A stretch of 64,000 nt of DNA from Nymphalis io (Eukaryota; Arthropoda; Insecta; Lepidoptera; Nymphalidae): NCBI RefSeq assembly GCF_905147045.1, contig NC_065907.1, forward strand, positions 6,696,001 through 6,760,000. The letters are read 5' to 3'. The notes below the pieces were generated by a model, which ran no database searches, had not been told where the DNA came from, and saw only the letters and a list, made by a program, of their open reading frames with translations. The translations under genes were made by a program, and so were the position numbers. Of this stretch, positions 13,101 to 24,015 are shown piece by piece. How positions within the stretch are numbered: the first letter of the stretch is position 1; each line of letters starts with the position of its first letter.

Positions 13101-16100
13101 GAGGCCTTTAGCCCAGCAGTGGGACATTCACAGGCTGTTACGGTTATAAATAATAAATAAAATGTATTGGTATAATTTTCTCAGGATCAACGAACTGTCC
13201 ACTCCACGTGGATGGGTCGTATAGCCTCGTACTACTACCTGTCTCACAAGACGATGGCGCACTTCCACTTGAATTTACAAAGCAATCTCACTTTGGACAA
13301 TCTCTTGAGAATTCTGTCCGACGCGGAGGAGTACGCGACGCTCCCCGTGCGCCACAATGAAGATATTCTTAATGGGTATTTATAAATATACCTTATATAA
13401 GTATTACATATTTCAGAGACGAAAAATTAAAAGTATTACTTTATATACTACTATTATTTTAGTACATAAATTTGTAAAAGATGGCCTTAGACAGTGATTA
13501 TGTAAAATGTTCTTAATATTCTTGTACAATTATTGTCTTGTGTTCACCAACCCGTAGTGAAACAATTCATTGAACAAGTGATTGAATTTTTTTTCTTAAT
13601 AATAATTCAAATTATTATTCACATAATTCAAATTCATCTTAAAAAATAAAGTGACACCACACACACACACGCAAACAAGCGCGCCCGCGCGCGCACGCAT
13701 ACATACGATTTTCTCACATTAATATTAAGCAAGAATGTTTTTATTTATTTTTTCACTTTAAATATTAATAACTATAATATGCCTTTACTTTTATTTTTTC
13801 TTAAGCTTCATATTAAAATTTTAATCCTATGTGGCCTTACTTTAGTAATGAGTAATAACTGTACAACCATTTCTGTAACGCCGTTGATTACAAGTAAAAA
13901 AATAAAATAAGATGTGACTTCTGGCCAAACGTAAGTGTTACGAACAATTTCCTAGTTATTTACTAAAGTAACTGTCCGTTAATGTGTAACCAATTCGTAA
14001 TTACGATTTTTTTCAAGAAGTTGAACCGTTTTTAATTTTATTGCACAGTTTATAACACTCCATACACGTCCAACTAGTTGACCTGTCCTCATAAAAAGAA
14101 AGATTGTGCCTTATTAGTACACCTATTATATATACGTAATATGCATATTTCCAGAAATTTAGGATTCAAAACATTTCGTAGACTCGCAGACTTCGATTAA
14201 GATATTTCTTATACATTGTAGTTTCATTGTAACAAAAATAATTTATATACATATTCCGTTCTCAGCGAGCTATCCCAACAATGTCGCCTGCCTGTAGACT
14301 CTCTGTCGCTGGACTCCTCCAACGTGAAAGCATTCCTTCTGCTTCAAGCGCATTTGACGAGACTGACGCTACCTAACACCGACTACTTGACTGACACTAA
14401 GTCGGTTTTGGATCAAACTATAAGAATCATTCAGGTATTAGTTAATATCAAGCATATTCTCTAATAAATATTTATAACTATAATATTTTATTACCTACTA
14501 TAATACTGGTGGTAGGGCTTTGTGCAAGCTCGTCTGGGTAGGTACCACCCACTCATCAGATATTCTACCGCAAAACAGCAATACTTGATATTGTTGTGTT
14601 CCGGTTTGAAGGGTGAGTGAGCCAGTGTAATTACAGGCACAAGGGACATAAAATCTTAGTTCCCAAGGTTGGTGGCGCATTGGCTATAAGCGATGGTTGT
14701 TATTTCTTACAATGCCAATGTCTAAGGGCGTTTGGTGACCATTTACCATCAGGTGGCCCATATGCTCGTCCACCTTCCTATTCTATAAAAAAAAAAAAAA
14801 TTATTTATTTATTAACACGAGAATCGCCAACAAAAGTAACAAAAACAATTCATTTGCTTATATACTAATTGCAATTTTAATTATAGGCAATTTTTGCTTC
14901 CTCTAAAATTATTATAATAATTATTCACTTGACCTAATGCCGTGTATTTGTTTTCAACGCAGTTTTTAATTACTTGTAAAAAATATCCTTATTTTCAGTT
15001 AAGACACTAATTGAAAAAATCATCTGTTTATGTATAGAATTTTTTTTCAGGCTATGATAGACACGTCAGCGGAGAACGGTTGGCTTTCCGTATGTTTGTC
15101 CTGTCAGATATTAATGCAGTGTATCGTGCAAGCGAGGTGGCCCTCCGACTCCCCTCTGACCACGCTTCCACACATAGAGTCCCAACATTTATACATATTC
15201 TCACACATGGAAAGGGACTCCAAAAAGCCGTGTACAATGTTAAATGGCTTAAAAGTTGCCTGTATGAGGAATTATGAGCTACTTGCTAAGTATATGAGGA
15301 GGGAATTTGAGGAGAATCAAATTGAACAGGTTCATCGGGTGAGTGGAAGATTTTTTGGAATATATTTCAAATGTTACTAGGATTGCTCTAATTTATATGA
15401 AATGAAAACATTGTTTCATTATTACAATGCATTCTATTTGAAATACTTGTCAATATCTTCATTTGAATTTCTAGAATGTCAACAATGGTACAACATTCTA
15501 TCACATTTTGTTGAAAAATTTATAAACTTACTACTCATACATGTTTGCAACAATAAAACACAACTTTCGTTTGATGGAAACGCAACTTTGGCATGGCATA
15601 CTAGTTTCCGTCCGCGGATTCTTCCGCGTGTGAGAAGGAGGGAATTTCCTTAAAGATTTTAGTTATATTTTTACTCTTGTCAAAGATCTGTAATAAAGAC
15701 ATGATTCTAATATTTTTAAGTACTAAAGATTTTTCATTGTGGCTTAGCGATTCTTAATCGTTTTCTTTTTATTTGTAATAATCGTATAATACAGCTGCCA
15801 CAATTGTCAACAGGCAATTTGCGATTTACCGTCTCTGAACGTAACTATACACGTCCGAGGATTGTGGTTCGACGCGGACCACGAACAAGACAAGAAACTC
15901 AGGCAACCGCCTGCGAAGGACCAATGGACACCTTTACACGCTGATCAGGTAAATCCCAATGATTGTTCATTTATCAACTTGGATCCTATATATTATATTG
16001 GATAATGACCTGGATACATAACATTCGTACATTTTAAAATGGACTACCAAAGTGGAGACAGCTGGATTTTTTTTTAAAGGTTATGAGCTTATGCAAGTGC

Positions 16101-17348
16101 TGTCAATCGATAGAATTAAGTCTATAAAAAAGTTCCATAATTTGCAATTTAAAAAATAATGGATACTTCATACTTTAACATGGGGCCAACTTTCTTTTCA
16201 GGAATATACTCTCGTGATAGATATGAACAGGCGAGGTGGGAACTCCAATAACGTGCTATGTCCGAGATTCCCGCGCGGGAAGAACGAGGGTTGGTTCCTT
16301 ACTCTGGGCTCCATCGACAACGGAGAGCTGCAGGCGCTCAAGCGGGTCGCCGCCAAAGGAACCACGCACCTCACCTTTTATACCCCTCCCAACACTGGTA
16401 AGTTATATTTACATACTAATTTGCGATTCTCGTTGATATTTTTAGATATTTTAAGTTTAATCCATATGGGGGAAATATTTAGTTATGAGAAACTTTTTTT
16501 TTTATAGAATAGGAAGGTGGACGAGCAAATGAGCCACCTGATGGTAAGTGGTCACCAAACGCCCTTAGACATTGGCATTGTAAGAAATGTCAACCATCGC
16601 TTATAGCCAATGCGCCACCAACCTTGGGAACTAAGATTTTATGTCTCTTGTGTCTGTAATTATACTGGCTCACTCACCCTTCAAACCGGAACACAAAAAT
16701 ATCAAGTACTGCTGTTTTGCGGTAGAATATCTGATGAGTGGGTGGTACTTACCCAGACGAGCTTGCATAAAGCCCTACCACCAGTAAACTAATATAGTAA
16801 ACTATTGATTACTCAACCATATCACTATTATTTTTAACAAACCTAGTAATGCATAATATTACATTGAGTTCATGATGCTAAAACAATTAATTAATACACT
16901 TGAATATAATTGATATTTCAATTTATGTAGTAGATTTTTTTTTGTCGTCTATACTATATATAAGACAAAACATCTTATGTATAAACAAAATATTATTCTT
17001 CACTGGTATTCCGCCGTGAAAGATAATAATAAACATTCAGACACCTACGCAAATGTCGGTAGAAATTTAAACACGCTCAATGAAATGAATATTTAAAAGA
17101 ATTTCTTTAGTTTTTAATATATTATTATAGGTAACTATTAAATAAACCCTTTCAAACATGCTGAATATATTAATTTACTTTCTCTTTTGTGTATTCTAGG
17201 GAGGATTATATATACTGTGTATATAATGAGCGACAGTTACTTAGGATTGGATCAGCAGTATGATTTACAGTTTGAAGTGATTGATCCCCTACCAGCGGAA
17301 ACCGTTGAGCAAGTGTATGACACTATGGATAAAGTTATCATGGAATGA
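1102..17348 (+). CDS. ASCC3: ASCC3, activating signal cointegrator 1 complex subunit 3 (3' part, 22 exons)
   Basis: Ski2-like 3'-5' DNA/RNA helicase of the ASC-1 complex. In other animals it acts in alkylation repair with ALKBH3 and splits collided ribosomes in ribosome quality control. Exons: 1102-1238, 1861-2037, 2348-2573, 3036-3177, 4117-4228, 4824-4915, 5579-5655, 6802-7022, 7763-7865, 8498-8687, 8910-9063, 9372-9508, 9912-10128, 10682-10840, 11193-11334, 11974-12164, 13185-13375, 14266-14434, 15051-15338, 15814-15948, 16202-16397, 17200-17348. All junctions agree in phase and give 1201 residues, matching the last ~55% of the ~2200-residue family. Seen in order: Sec63 domain of cassette 1 (LGRTASHYYI at its start, PITRTVLR), helicase cassette 2 with Walker A GAPTGSGKT (about residue 369 of this part), DEIH box (~473), TTPEKWD, SSRRQTR, QMMGRAGRP (~706-715), then the second Sec63 domain ending at TGA 17346-17348. 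AATAAA lies at 17368. The first cassette and the start are left of the window. The exon at 9372-9508 is unusually GC-rich. Confidence 0.97.
1257..1365 (+). repeat. Family F repeat fragment
   Basis: Contains the phrase 'tattataaatgcgaaagt' followed by a T/C-rich stretch and 'gctttcacg'. The same phrase recurs at 40508-40535. It looks like a truncated end of a lepidopteran interspersed element. It lies in the ASCC3 intron after the first exon of the window. Confidence 0.5.
1417..1663 (+). repeat. Family B ~290-bp repeat, internally deleted (copy 1)
   Basis: Starts near 'tgtagagctttgtgcaag' and ends 'attctataaaaaaaaa'. Relative to the better copies at 7371 and 12743 it lacks the segment around 'catttcttacaatgcc'. 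Intronic in ASCC3. Confidence 0.75.
2905..2990 (+). repeat. 3' fragment of SINE family E plus (TA)n tract
   Basis: The stretch 'gggatcagatggccgtgtg' through 'gttccaggatatta' matches the 3' end of the fuller element at 31985-32245 and runs into a TA-rich microsatellite, the expected tail position. Confidence 0.6.
3235..3485 (+). repeat. Family B repeat, diverged (copy 2)
   Basis: Recognisable blocks of family B: 'ttgtgcttgctggatacc', 'ccacttatcagatatt', 'ggttggaag'-like core and the terminal 'cttaccatcag'. More diverged and with small deletions. Intronic in ASCC3. Confidence 0.6.
3766..4082 (-). repeat. tRNA-headed SINE, family A (copy 1)
   Basis: Reverse-complement copy running from the 3' tail 'cagcctgtgaatgtccc' to the tRNA-like head 'ggctgggccatctcggc'. 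On the minus strand the head contains an A-box-like TGGCCCAG and a degenerate B box. Intronic in ASCC3. Confidence 0.75.
4961..5282 (+). repeat. tRNA-headed SINE, family C (copy 2)
   Basis: Begins CTCGTTGGTCTAGTGGC (tRNA-like A box). The B-box region is shortened. Body 'cctgcgcctgaactctttcc' and end 'ggccaccgtggccgaaat', followed by a short (att)n tail. Intronic in ASCC3. Confidence 0.75.
6101..6390 (+). repeat. tRNA-headed SINE, family A (copy 2)
   Basis: Head 'agccgagatggcctagtg' with a B-box-like GGTTCAAGCCC, body and the tail 'cagcagtgggatattaac'. Intronic in ASCC3. A second, 3'-only fragment of the same family lies at 6645-6710. Confidence 0.75.
6645..6710 (+). repeat. SINE family A, 3' fragment
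   Basis: Only the 3' end is present, from 'accttctcctcaaaaagg' to 'caggctgttattg', about 90 bp before the ASCC3 exon that carries Walker A. Confidence 0.6.
7371..7648 (+). repeat. Family B ~290-bp repeat (copy 3)
   Basis: Near-complete copy from 'tggtggtagagcttcgtg' to 'attctataaaaaaaag'. No tRNA-like head or coding frame is visible. Intronic in ASCC3. Confidence 0.8.
8094..8345 (+). repeat. Family B repeat, 3'-truncated (copy 4)
   Basis: From 'actggtggtagggctttg' to 'ccacttaccatcag'. It lacks the terminal 'cctattctataaaa'. It ends about 150 bp upstream of the ASCC3 exon with the DEIH box. Confidence 0.75.
9560..9640. repeat. (GT)n-like microsatellite
   Basis: Imperfect TG/CG-rich run (tgtgtatgtgtgtgcgtg and following) just after the GC-rich ASCC3 exon. 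Confidence 0.6.
11639..11945 (+). repeat. tRNA-headed SINE, family A (copy 3)
   Basis: Head 'gcgagatggcccagtgg', B-box-like 'gggttcaaacccggg', and the tail 'cacaggctgttacgg' ending 29 bp before an ASCC3 exon begins at 11974. It is the copy closest to a splice site. Confidence 0.8.
12455..12725 (+). repeat. tRNA-headed SINE, family C (copy 3)
   Basis: Starts within the head: 'gaggtcctgggttcgaatcc' is an almost consensus B box (GGTTCGAATCC). The diverged body runs to 'ggtgccgtgaccgaaa'. It is followed directly by family B and family A sequence, giving a C-B-A cluster up to 13145. Confidence 0.7.
12743..13028 (+). repeat. Family B ~290-bp repeat (copy 5)
   Basis: Complete-looking copy from 'actggtggtagagctctg' to 'cttcctattctataaata'. 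It abuts a 3' half of a family A SINE. Confidence 0.8.
13029..13145 (+). repeat. SINE family A, 3' half
   Basis: From 'tttccaccaacccgcattgg' to 'cacaggctgttacgg', joined without spacer to the family B copy on its left. The tRNA-like head is absent. It ends about 40 bp before an ASCC3 exon. Confidence 0.75.
13656..13702. repeat. (CA)n/(CG)n microsatellite
   Basis: cacacacacacacgcaa followed by a GC dinucleotide-rich run. Possible Z-DNA-forming purine/pyrimidine alternation. Intronic in ASCC3. Confidence 0.65.
14505..14800 (+). repeat. Family B ~290-bp repeat (copy 6)
   Basis: From 'actggtggtagggctttg' to 'attctataaaaaaaaaaa'. Good copy with a poly-A end. Intronic in ASCC3. Confidence 0.8.
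16494..16788 (-). repeat. Family B ~290-bp repeat, inverted (copy 7)
   Basis: Reverse-complement copy from poly-T 'tttttttttatagaatagg' to 'gccctaccaccagta'. It lies in the last ASCC3 intron, in the opposite orientation to the other copies in this gene. Confidence 0.8.
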
Positions 17349-17417
17349 TTATTATTTACTGTTTATAAATAAATTATTTTTATAAATAAGTGTTATTTGT
17401 TTTATTATTATTATTTG

Positions 17418-18660
17418 CATTTTTAATATATATATTAGCTGTGCGCGCGGTATCACCCGCGTTTAATTTGAAAAAATCACTAGGTGCAGAGTTATAATAT
17501 TTCGGTATATATAACATTTTTACGTTTATTTTCGTGGGATATTCGTATTTATTGGTTTTTACTGCACCCGGATTAAGATAGGGCAACATAAGATTGGCCA
17601 TGAGAAAAACATCATTCCATTAAATCTATTCCAGCATACTTTACAGAAAGTCTTTTCCTATGCTTTATTGTGGCTACAAACGATAATTTCACAGAAAATG
17701 CACTCACAAACAGACAAAAATTCTAACAATCATGGTTTTGAGTTCTACTCCGTTGATAAAGACCGGTTTTACTCATATATCTTCCATGTACACACAGGGA
17801 ACAGTTGCATTTTTATTATATATATAATAGAAGATATGACAGCCTCAATGTAGCTTTTAAGTTTTTCTTACTGTTTATAATCTATATAACTAACTAAATG
17901 TGTATGATCTCCTGGTACATGAGAAACTCGCTCCAAACCAAGATTGCGTTCGGTGAGACCTTCTTGCAAACTGCATTACACAATTTCTCCTCAGCAATAG
18001 CTAGTTAAACGCCGAAGCTAAAGGCTAAAGGAGCGCCTCCGTGGATGGAAGGATGAAGGATGTGTCTCCGACATACCTGTGTCCGCTGTATATAACAGCG
18101 CGACAGTCGGCGCGCTTCATATACGCGTGGGCACGTTTAACTGACGTATGTCCAGCATAAGCTGAACCCTATTAAATAAGATTGATCATATTCAACTGAG
18201 CTCAACTTTTATTGAAAGAATGTAAGTCTCTGAAACTTACTATTTTTTAACTTTATTTTGTTCCTATAAACTTTCAATCATCATCATTCTACAGACTATC
18301 ATTTATAGGTAGCTAAAGTTTCAGCTAATTCAACTGAACATTTTATAGCATTTTTAACGAATAAATGTTCGAAATGATTCTTTATAATTTATGAACCTAT
18401 TGAAATAAAACAAACATTAAACTTTGAGTGATGTTTGCTATAATACATTAGTGAAAACCGCACCCAAATCAGTTAAGCCGTTCCTAAGATTTGTGCGCAC
18501 AAATGCGCACACAGACAAAATTTTTAACAATCATTGTTTTGGGTTCTTTTGCATTGATAAAGGCCCCCGATAATAGTTTTACTCATATTTCTTCCATGTA
18601 CAGACAGCGATCAGTTACGTTTATACTATAAGTAATATTGATAATCGACATTAATGTAAT
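17418..18660 (+). repeat. Spacer with fragments of repeat family D
   Basis: Two broken copies of an element also seen at 29940-30360. The head phrase 'gcggtatcacccgcgt' is at 17449 and the later part with 'gttttgagttctactccg' at 17730. A second later part (about 18445-18640) has 'gcacccaaatcagttaag' and 'gccgttcctaagat'. Between them, 17990-18150 is a GC-richer unique stretch with no open frame I can support. Confidence 0.5.
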
Positions 18661-19986
18661 GAATGCATTGTTTTTAATTTTTTAGATTATTGATTATGCA
18701 TGTAAATTGTTTTCAGATAAGTTTGATTAAGGTCGAGATGAATAATTCTTTTATGTTTTTACGGATACTCGTTGTAAGGGAGTAAATAAAATTACACGAT
18801 TGTGAATAATTCAAACAAGACACAGAAACGACATTAATTTTTTAACATATATTCAACGACAACAAAGTATGATTATTTATTGAAGTACAAGAAATAAAAG
18901 TAGCATATTAGAGTTACAAAGTAGCCATAGTAGTTGATTAAATATAAAAAAATTTAAACAACTATTTAACATGTAACAATAAAAATAGAGAATGGTGATT
19001 ATTGGTTGTTTGTAAGTTACTACAACCAAAAATGTTCACCCTTTGTTTAAATTAGTAAATAGCAAGATCTGCATAAGTATAGTATCCATTATGTAAGTTA
19101 GTAACGAGCCTTATAGTAGAATGCAGAGTGCAACAAAGAAGAAGAAAGTGTAAAGTACAAGATAGAAATGAAATTTTTAAATTGAAATCAACATAATATC
19201 AAATATAAAATCCAGCTTATATCTTAATTATTAAAAATATAGAATAATATTTTAACTTAAATAAAATTAACCTTACAAAGCTAACATTGGCATATTAAAA
19301 TATTTTTAATTCATCTATCATTTTTTTAATTATAAATCTAAATATTAATATTCAATAATATTTATTAATATTCACATTTCACAAATAAAAATATGTTCTT
19401 TATATTTTTGTATAAAATATAGTTATTAGGGAAAGATTTGAATTAATTGAATTAGGCAATAAGAATAGTACAGGTGTTTATAAAACAACATAAAAGACAG
19501 GACTTTTAGCAAGACAGATAATTTGTTTATACATTAAATCCTTATATAATAACAAACATATCTATGTAACATTACAGCAATACAACAAATATATTTTAAT
19601 GAAAAAAAAACACAAAATATAGTATTCAACAGGAAGGAAATTCTTTCAAAACATATGTGTTTTATCTTCATGAATCCTCTAATCTCTACTACTGAGAAAC
19701 ACTTTATTTTATTATCTCTTACAAAACTGTTAAACACTGATATATTTTATTTAACTTACTTTTTATTTAGCCATTATTTTCAATATTTAAAGAAGATAAA
19801 TGCTACATGATTTTTATTTTTTTATCGATTTATAAAAAAATATTATACAAGATTATTAAATTTTTGATCTAGATTTTTGGAATTAGATAATAATCATTTT
19901 TCTACTAGTAATAGTCATAATTGGAGATCACAAATTAAATACAACACTCAAACAATGTCAAATATTGTTGGAGTGTTAGCATCATG
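18661..19986. other. AT-rich spacer, 3' flank of ALG2
   Basis: No coding exon, tRNA or recognisable repeat. The right part should hold the ALG2 3' UTR, since that gene ends at 19987 on the minus strand. The AATAAA complement tttatt occurs several times around 19750-19775. Confidence 0.5.
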
Positions 19987-21249
19987 TTATTTATGCTTTC
20001 GTTCATATTCTATAGCTCTTGCCTCGGAAATGAGTTGCCTTTCTCTTGTTAATATACCATCCAGCTGATTGGTGAAAGCTTCAAAAGAGAATTTAGTTTC
20101 AAACCTTTTCCTGCCTGCCTCACCGAGCTTTTCACATAATTCTGGATTTACAATCAACATACTCATGGCATCAGCAAATGATTGACAGTTTGGCTCGCAA
20201 AGGAATCCTGTAACATCATTCACAATTGTCTCTGTTGGACCTCCGCTATTCACAGCAATGACTGGTTTGCTATAATACATAGCTTCTAAAGGTACTATTC
20301 CAAAATGTTCATTAGAAGGTGTATATATTAATGCCTTACAATTATATAAGAGGGATACTTTCTCTACATCTTTGGGAGATTTCATGAATGTTACTTTGTC
20401 CACTAGGTCAAGTTCAGCAGCTAAGTCAGTGAGTTCCATAAAATGTTCTATATTTTCCAAATTAATAGGATCAAAACCACCAGCCATTATTAAATGAACT
20501 CTTTCCCAGTCTGACTCATCAATAATATGTTTTAATTCCGCTAATGATTGTAAAGCTAGCTTTAAATTCTTTTTTCTTTCATATCTATTTATTGAGAGGA
20601 AAGTGAACTTGTCACCTCCGACTGGCACAATCTCTTTTAAGCATTTCGGTACAGTACTCTTAAAGAATTCTGTATTTATTGATGGATAACAAATATCGGG
20701 GACATCTTTGATTTTCTGAAATGCATCTTGGTATACTCTGGCTGTGTATTTACTGTTCACTAGAACTTTATCTGCACAAGCTGTAGTTAATTCTTCCAAC
20801 CAATTCAATGGAGCTCTATACAACTTTTTCAGCAGACCCCCTTCAGTAGTAAGAAGTTTGTCTGGATGATGACAGTAAAATACTACTCTAAAAGGCCCTC
20901 TTGCTAATTTTAAAAATGGAATGCATAATGATATTAGATCACAAAAAATTAACGTCGGCTCTTCTACTGGAATTACATACCAAGCTAAATAAACAGCGGC
21001 GAACATCATACGAGCGTAAGCAAACGCTGCTTTGAATCTACCGAATATAGAACGTGGTATCCAATCACCAATTACAGTCACTGGAAAGGTACCATCTTTG
21101 GTTTCAGCGAAACAGTGCGTAGGATCATGATGATTTGTGTAAAAAGCGACGTCGTGGCCTTTGCTTTTGAAGGCCAATGCGGCATCTAATACTAAACGTT
21201 CGGCCCCTCCAATGCCTAAATCAGGGTGGAGAAATAATATCTTAACCAT
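19987..21249 (-). CDS. ALG2: ALG2, alpha-1,3/1,6-mannosyltransferase
   Basis: Adds the second and third mannoses (alpha-1,3 then alpha-1,6) to the dolichol-linked oligosaccharide on the cytosolic face of the ER, at the start of N-glycan assembly. One uninterrupted 420-residue frame from ATG (21249) to TAA (19989-19987), about the family's usual length (human about 416). GT4/GT-B features visible: N-terminal GIGGAERL (residues 12-19), HHPDKLLT in the middle, SINRYERKKN (~229-238), AGGFDP, and the donor-site E-x7-E motif EHFGIVPLE (Glu314 and Glu322) followed by SGGPTE. A hydrophobic stretch near residues 75-95 is consistent with the membrane association known for this enzyme. The CRE-like palindrome TGACGTCA lies 44-51 bp upstream of the ATG. 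Intronless, unlike the genes around it. Confidence 0.97.
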   Translation of the reverse strand: MVKILFLHPDLGIGGAERLVLDAALAFKSKGHDVAFYTNHHDPTHCFAETKDGTFPVTVIGDWIPRSIFGRFKAAFAYARMMFAAVYLAWYVIPVEEPTLIFCDLISLCIPFLKLARGPFRVVFYCHHPDKLLTTEGGLLKKLYRAPLNWLEELTTACADKVLVNSKYTARVYQDAFQKIKDVPDICYPSINTEFFKSTVPKCLKEIVPVGGDKFTFLSINRYERKKNLKLALQSLAELKHIIDESDWERVHLIMAGGFDPINLENIEHFMELTDLAAELDLVDKVTFMKSPKDVEKVSLLYNCKALIYTPSNEHFGIVPLEAMYYSKPVIAVNSGGPTETIVNDVTGFLCEPNCQSFADAMSMLIVNPELCEKLGEAGRKRFETKFSFEAFTNQLDGILTRERQLISEARAIEYERKHK

Positions 21250-21292
21250 GTTAACTTCACGGATAAATGTAGTTTGTTAAAAGCACTTAAGC

Positions 21293-21300
21293 TGACGTCA
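21293..21300. promoter_or_regulatory. CRE/ACGT-core palindrome upstream of ALG2
   Basis: Perfect TGACGTCA, the classical bZIP (CREB/ATF family) site, 44-51 bp upstream of the ALG2 start codon. Binding is inferred from the motif only. Confidence 0.4.
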
Positions 21301-23160
21301 CATATATGCTCCAAATTTAAACTTTGCCGACAATTGATTTTTTATTTTTACTGAAATACAGATACTTCGGTTATATATGTCAATGTCAACGTCAAATAGG
21401 TATATTTTTTTTTGCTTTATTCTTTTGGAAAAGGCAAAGTATCATACAGCCTTAGCGTTAGTATTTTTTTCAAAATTCGGATAAAAGAGTAACCTTTCTT
21501 ATTAACAAATATTTATTTTATATTTTTCGAAAATTCGTTTCGTTTTCAATTTTCATTTCCGCCTGCGTATTGATGAAGAAATAAAATAAAATAGAATAAT
21601 GATCACGCTGCAATTCGAAAAATCCTTAATCCTATCTAAGGATTTTTTACGCTAGTGGCCCTGGCTGATCGTCCGTTTTTTTCTATATCGATATTAAGTC
21701 AAGTTTTTGTTACGAAATCCCTAAATGGGTTTTTGAAAATAAGATAAAATCAAATTTAACATATTTTCCATTCTAAAAATCCATAAGTACTATAAATCTC
21801 TAAATCCATAACTTTTACCAAAAAAGCATTTAATTGAAATTACAAGATCTTGGATAATGATACTGCAGCTTGTAACCTTGTTGATCGTTTTTTTCTGACA
21901 TTATTTGGAGGGAATCAAGATGTTCAGGGGGTTATTTAGGGTGTCTATTATTCAACTTCTTTTTCCTTAAAAAACGCACGACTGTACAGTTTATATTAAG
22001 CCTCGAACCCAACCATCAAACTAAACCAAATATAAACTCCAAGCGTGGCTATAACTGAAATATCAAAAAAACTATAATATATTGAGATTGAAATAATAGC
22101 TCAACGGTCAGCGTGCTTGTACAAGACGTAGAAGGGCCGGGGTTCGATTTCTGGTCACTGAATGAAAAATAAAAATCGTTTAATTTCATTAAAATCGTTC
22201 AATTTCATCATCTCTTTTGGCATTTCAAAATTATTGTTTAAATTAATTAGTCTGGAAGTAAAGTTACGAATCCAAGTAAAACTTTTTTTCTGGCAAATTG
22301 CTATCATTAGTAATGATATTTTAGACTTATGTTAAAATCAGGATTGTTTAAGGAGTTTCTTCAGGTGAATAATGGATTCCAGAAGACCTTGGAGTGAGTG
22401 ATGCGGAGATGAAATGAAAATCGTCATTTTGATTTTTCTATTAATTTGATTATAAGAATACAGTTATAGAAGTTAACTTGTTTTGTTAAATTCTTAGAAA
22501 TAAAAAAAAAGGAAAAAAATCTTAAGTCCAGTTGATTTATTTAGGTATATAGGTCCAAAACTTTAATTTTTCAGATATATCATATATGTGCTAAAATATG
22601 TTTATAGGTTTTGTTATTTATACCAAAATAAAGACTAGTTTGTACTATACAATCAAGTGATGGTATTTTCATTTTTAAACGCCATGAGCTTTCTTTAACA
22701 AACTACATGTGTTTCTTTTAAGAGACAATTGTACAAATTCCCAAAAAAGAGTTTTAAATATGAACACATAACAGGATACCTCATAGAACACCCCTTTTTT
22801 AACGCTGGATAAGCTCATCATGTGTTTCCCCCACGGGAACAGGGGTGTTTAATCACTTAACTAGAGATTGATAATGGCAAACTGACTAATGCAAGCCATC
22901 TCATAAAGCATTAACTGAGTTATTAGTTGGTTATAATTGTTAAAATTCCAGTTTACACATTTTAATTAAATAATTATTCTTATACTTGTTTTAGCAAGAA
23001 ATATTAAAGATATACCAGTTTTTCTATCAAATTTGGTAGAAATAAATTAATTTAATGTTAGAGTGAACTAAAAAAGTAAGCTTGTTAATTCCTATGGTAC
23101 AAGTATAACACAACAAACTATCTCAAAAATCAAATGTATATTTCATACTGATATAAAAAT
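21301..23160. other. ALG2 upstream region and spacer
   Basis: No coding exon seen. It contains a perfect TATCGATA at 21686-21693 (DREF-type site, about 440 bp upstream of ALG2). A tRNA-like segment lies at about 22095-22165 (TAGCTCAACGGTCAG plus GGTTCGATTTC). It reads like a degenerate tRNA-derived SINE head, not a functional tRNA, because I could not pair its arms convincingly. A short inverted piece of repeat family G is at 22795-22852. Confidence 0.5.
22795..22852 (-). repeat. Family G repeat fragment
   Basis: 'aacgctggataagctc' and 'tttcccccacgggaac' correspond to the reverse complement of the 3' part of the element at 55178-55308 ('cccgtgggggaaacgcg', 'tttttccagcgtt'). Confidence 0.5.
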
Positions 23161-23161
23161 T

Positions 23162-24015
23162 TTACAATTCATCTCTTCTTTCAATTTTTACAAGATCAAC
23201 ATGGAATGTTAGAGTTGCTGATTTTGGTATTTTTGGTGGAGCACCAACTTCTCCATAAGCTAATTCTGGTGGAATGACTAATTTCCTTTGTTCTCCTTCA
23301 CACATACCCATCAGACCTTGATCCCAACCTTTAATAACTTGGCCAGAACCAAGAGTGAAGGTAAGGGGATTACCTCTTGGAATGGAACTATCAAACTCCG
23401 TACCATCATCTAATATACCCTAAAAACAAAAATGAAACACATTTTATATTAATCATATAACACAATATTATTTGTATTTAAGTAGATAGAAATGTTAAAA
23501 AATAAGAAATTACTCAACCAAGTGTAAGTGGTTGGAATATACTCCAGACTGTTAAATTTACTTTTATATGAATACAAAATATTTATGATCTCCATGCTTA
23601 GGTGTGATGACTTATAGCTGTCTTATACATGCAATTATTGCATGTATGATAACTTTAATAATAATTATAATTAACAAAGAAGTAAAAGTAAAATCCGCAT
23701 CATATGTTTTATTAATTAGATTGCAATAAATTATAAATAAATATACTATATGACAATCAATGAGGAATCATTCCAACTAGATACACATTTTCATCAAATT
23801 TTTTATTAAAAATATTAAGATGGATTTCTTACTGTGTAATGCATATGTAGGAGATCGCCTTTTCTGCTCTTTATAGGACATTCCGCAGGCCTTTTTTTAA
23901 CACCTATTTGTAATTTCTTTGGTGCGTCAGAAGCTACTACAACATGTTCAAACAGTGTCATTAAAATCAATAGAAATAAAGCAATTTTACAAAGATTTAG
24001 CAACGTGGTTCTCAT
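23162..24015 (-). CDS. FKBP2: FKBP2-type ER peptidyl-prolyl isomerase (2 exons)
   Basis: Peptidyl-prolyl cis-trans isomerase (FKBP13 family) of the ER lumen. Exon 1 is 24015-23833 and exon 2 is 23419-23162, joined in phase 0 to give 146 residues (human FKBP2 is about 142). Visible: a cleavable signal peptide (hydrophobic core ALFLLILMTLF, residues ~12-22), the family phrase LQIGVKKRPAECPIKSRKGD, then the FKBP fold with active-site residues in HMHYT, GTEFDSS, VIKGWDQGL, and GYGE-like AYGEVGAPP. It ends in RDEL, an ER retrieval signal of the KDEL class. The C-P-I-K cysteine and the later MCEGE cysteine are the usual disulfide pair of this subfamily. The start codon is the only ATG that gives a signal peptide. 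The gene is head-to-head with the NXF gene, 854 bp apart. Confidence 0.95.

Noticed and set aside
22095..22165. Possible tRNA gene on the plus strand
   Set aside because: A-box and B-box-like motifs are present but the acceptor and other stems do not pair. Read as a SINE head remnant.
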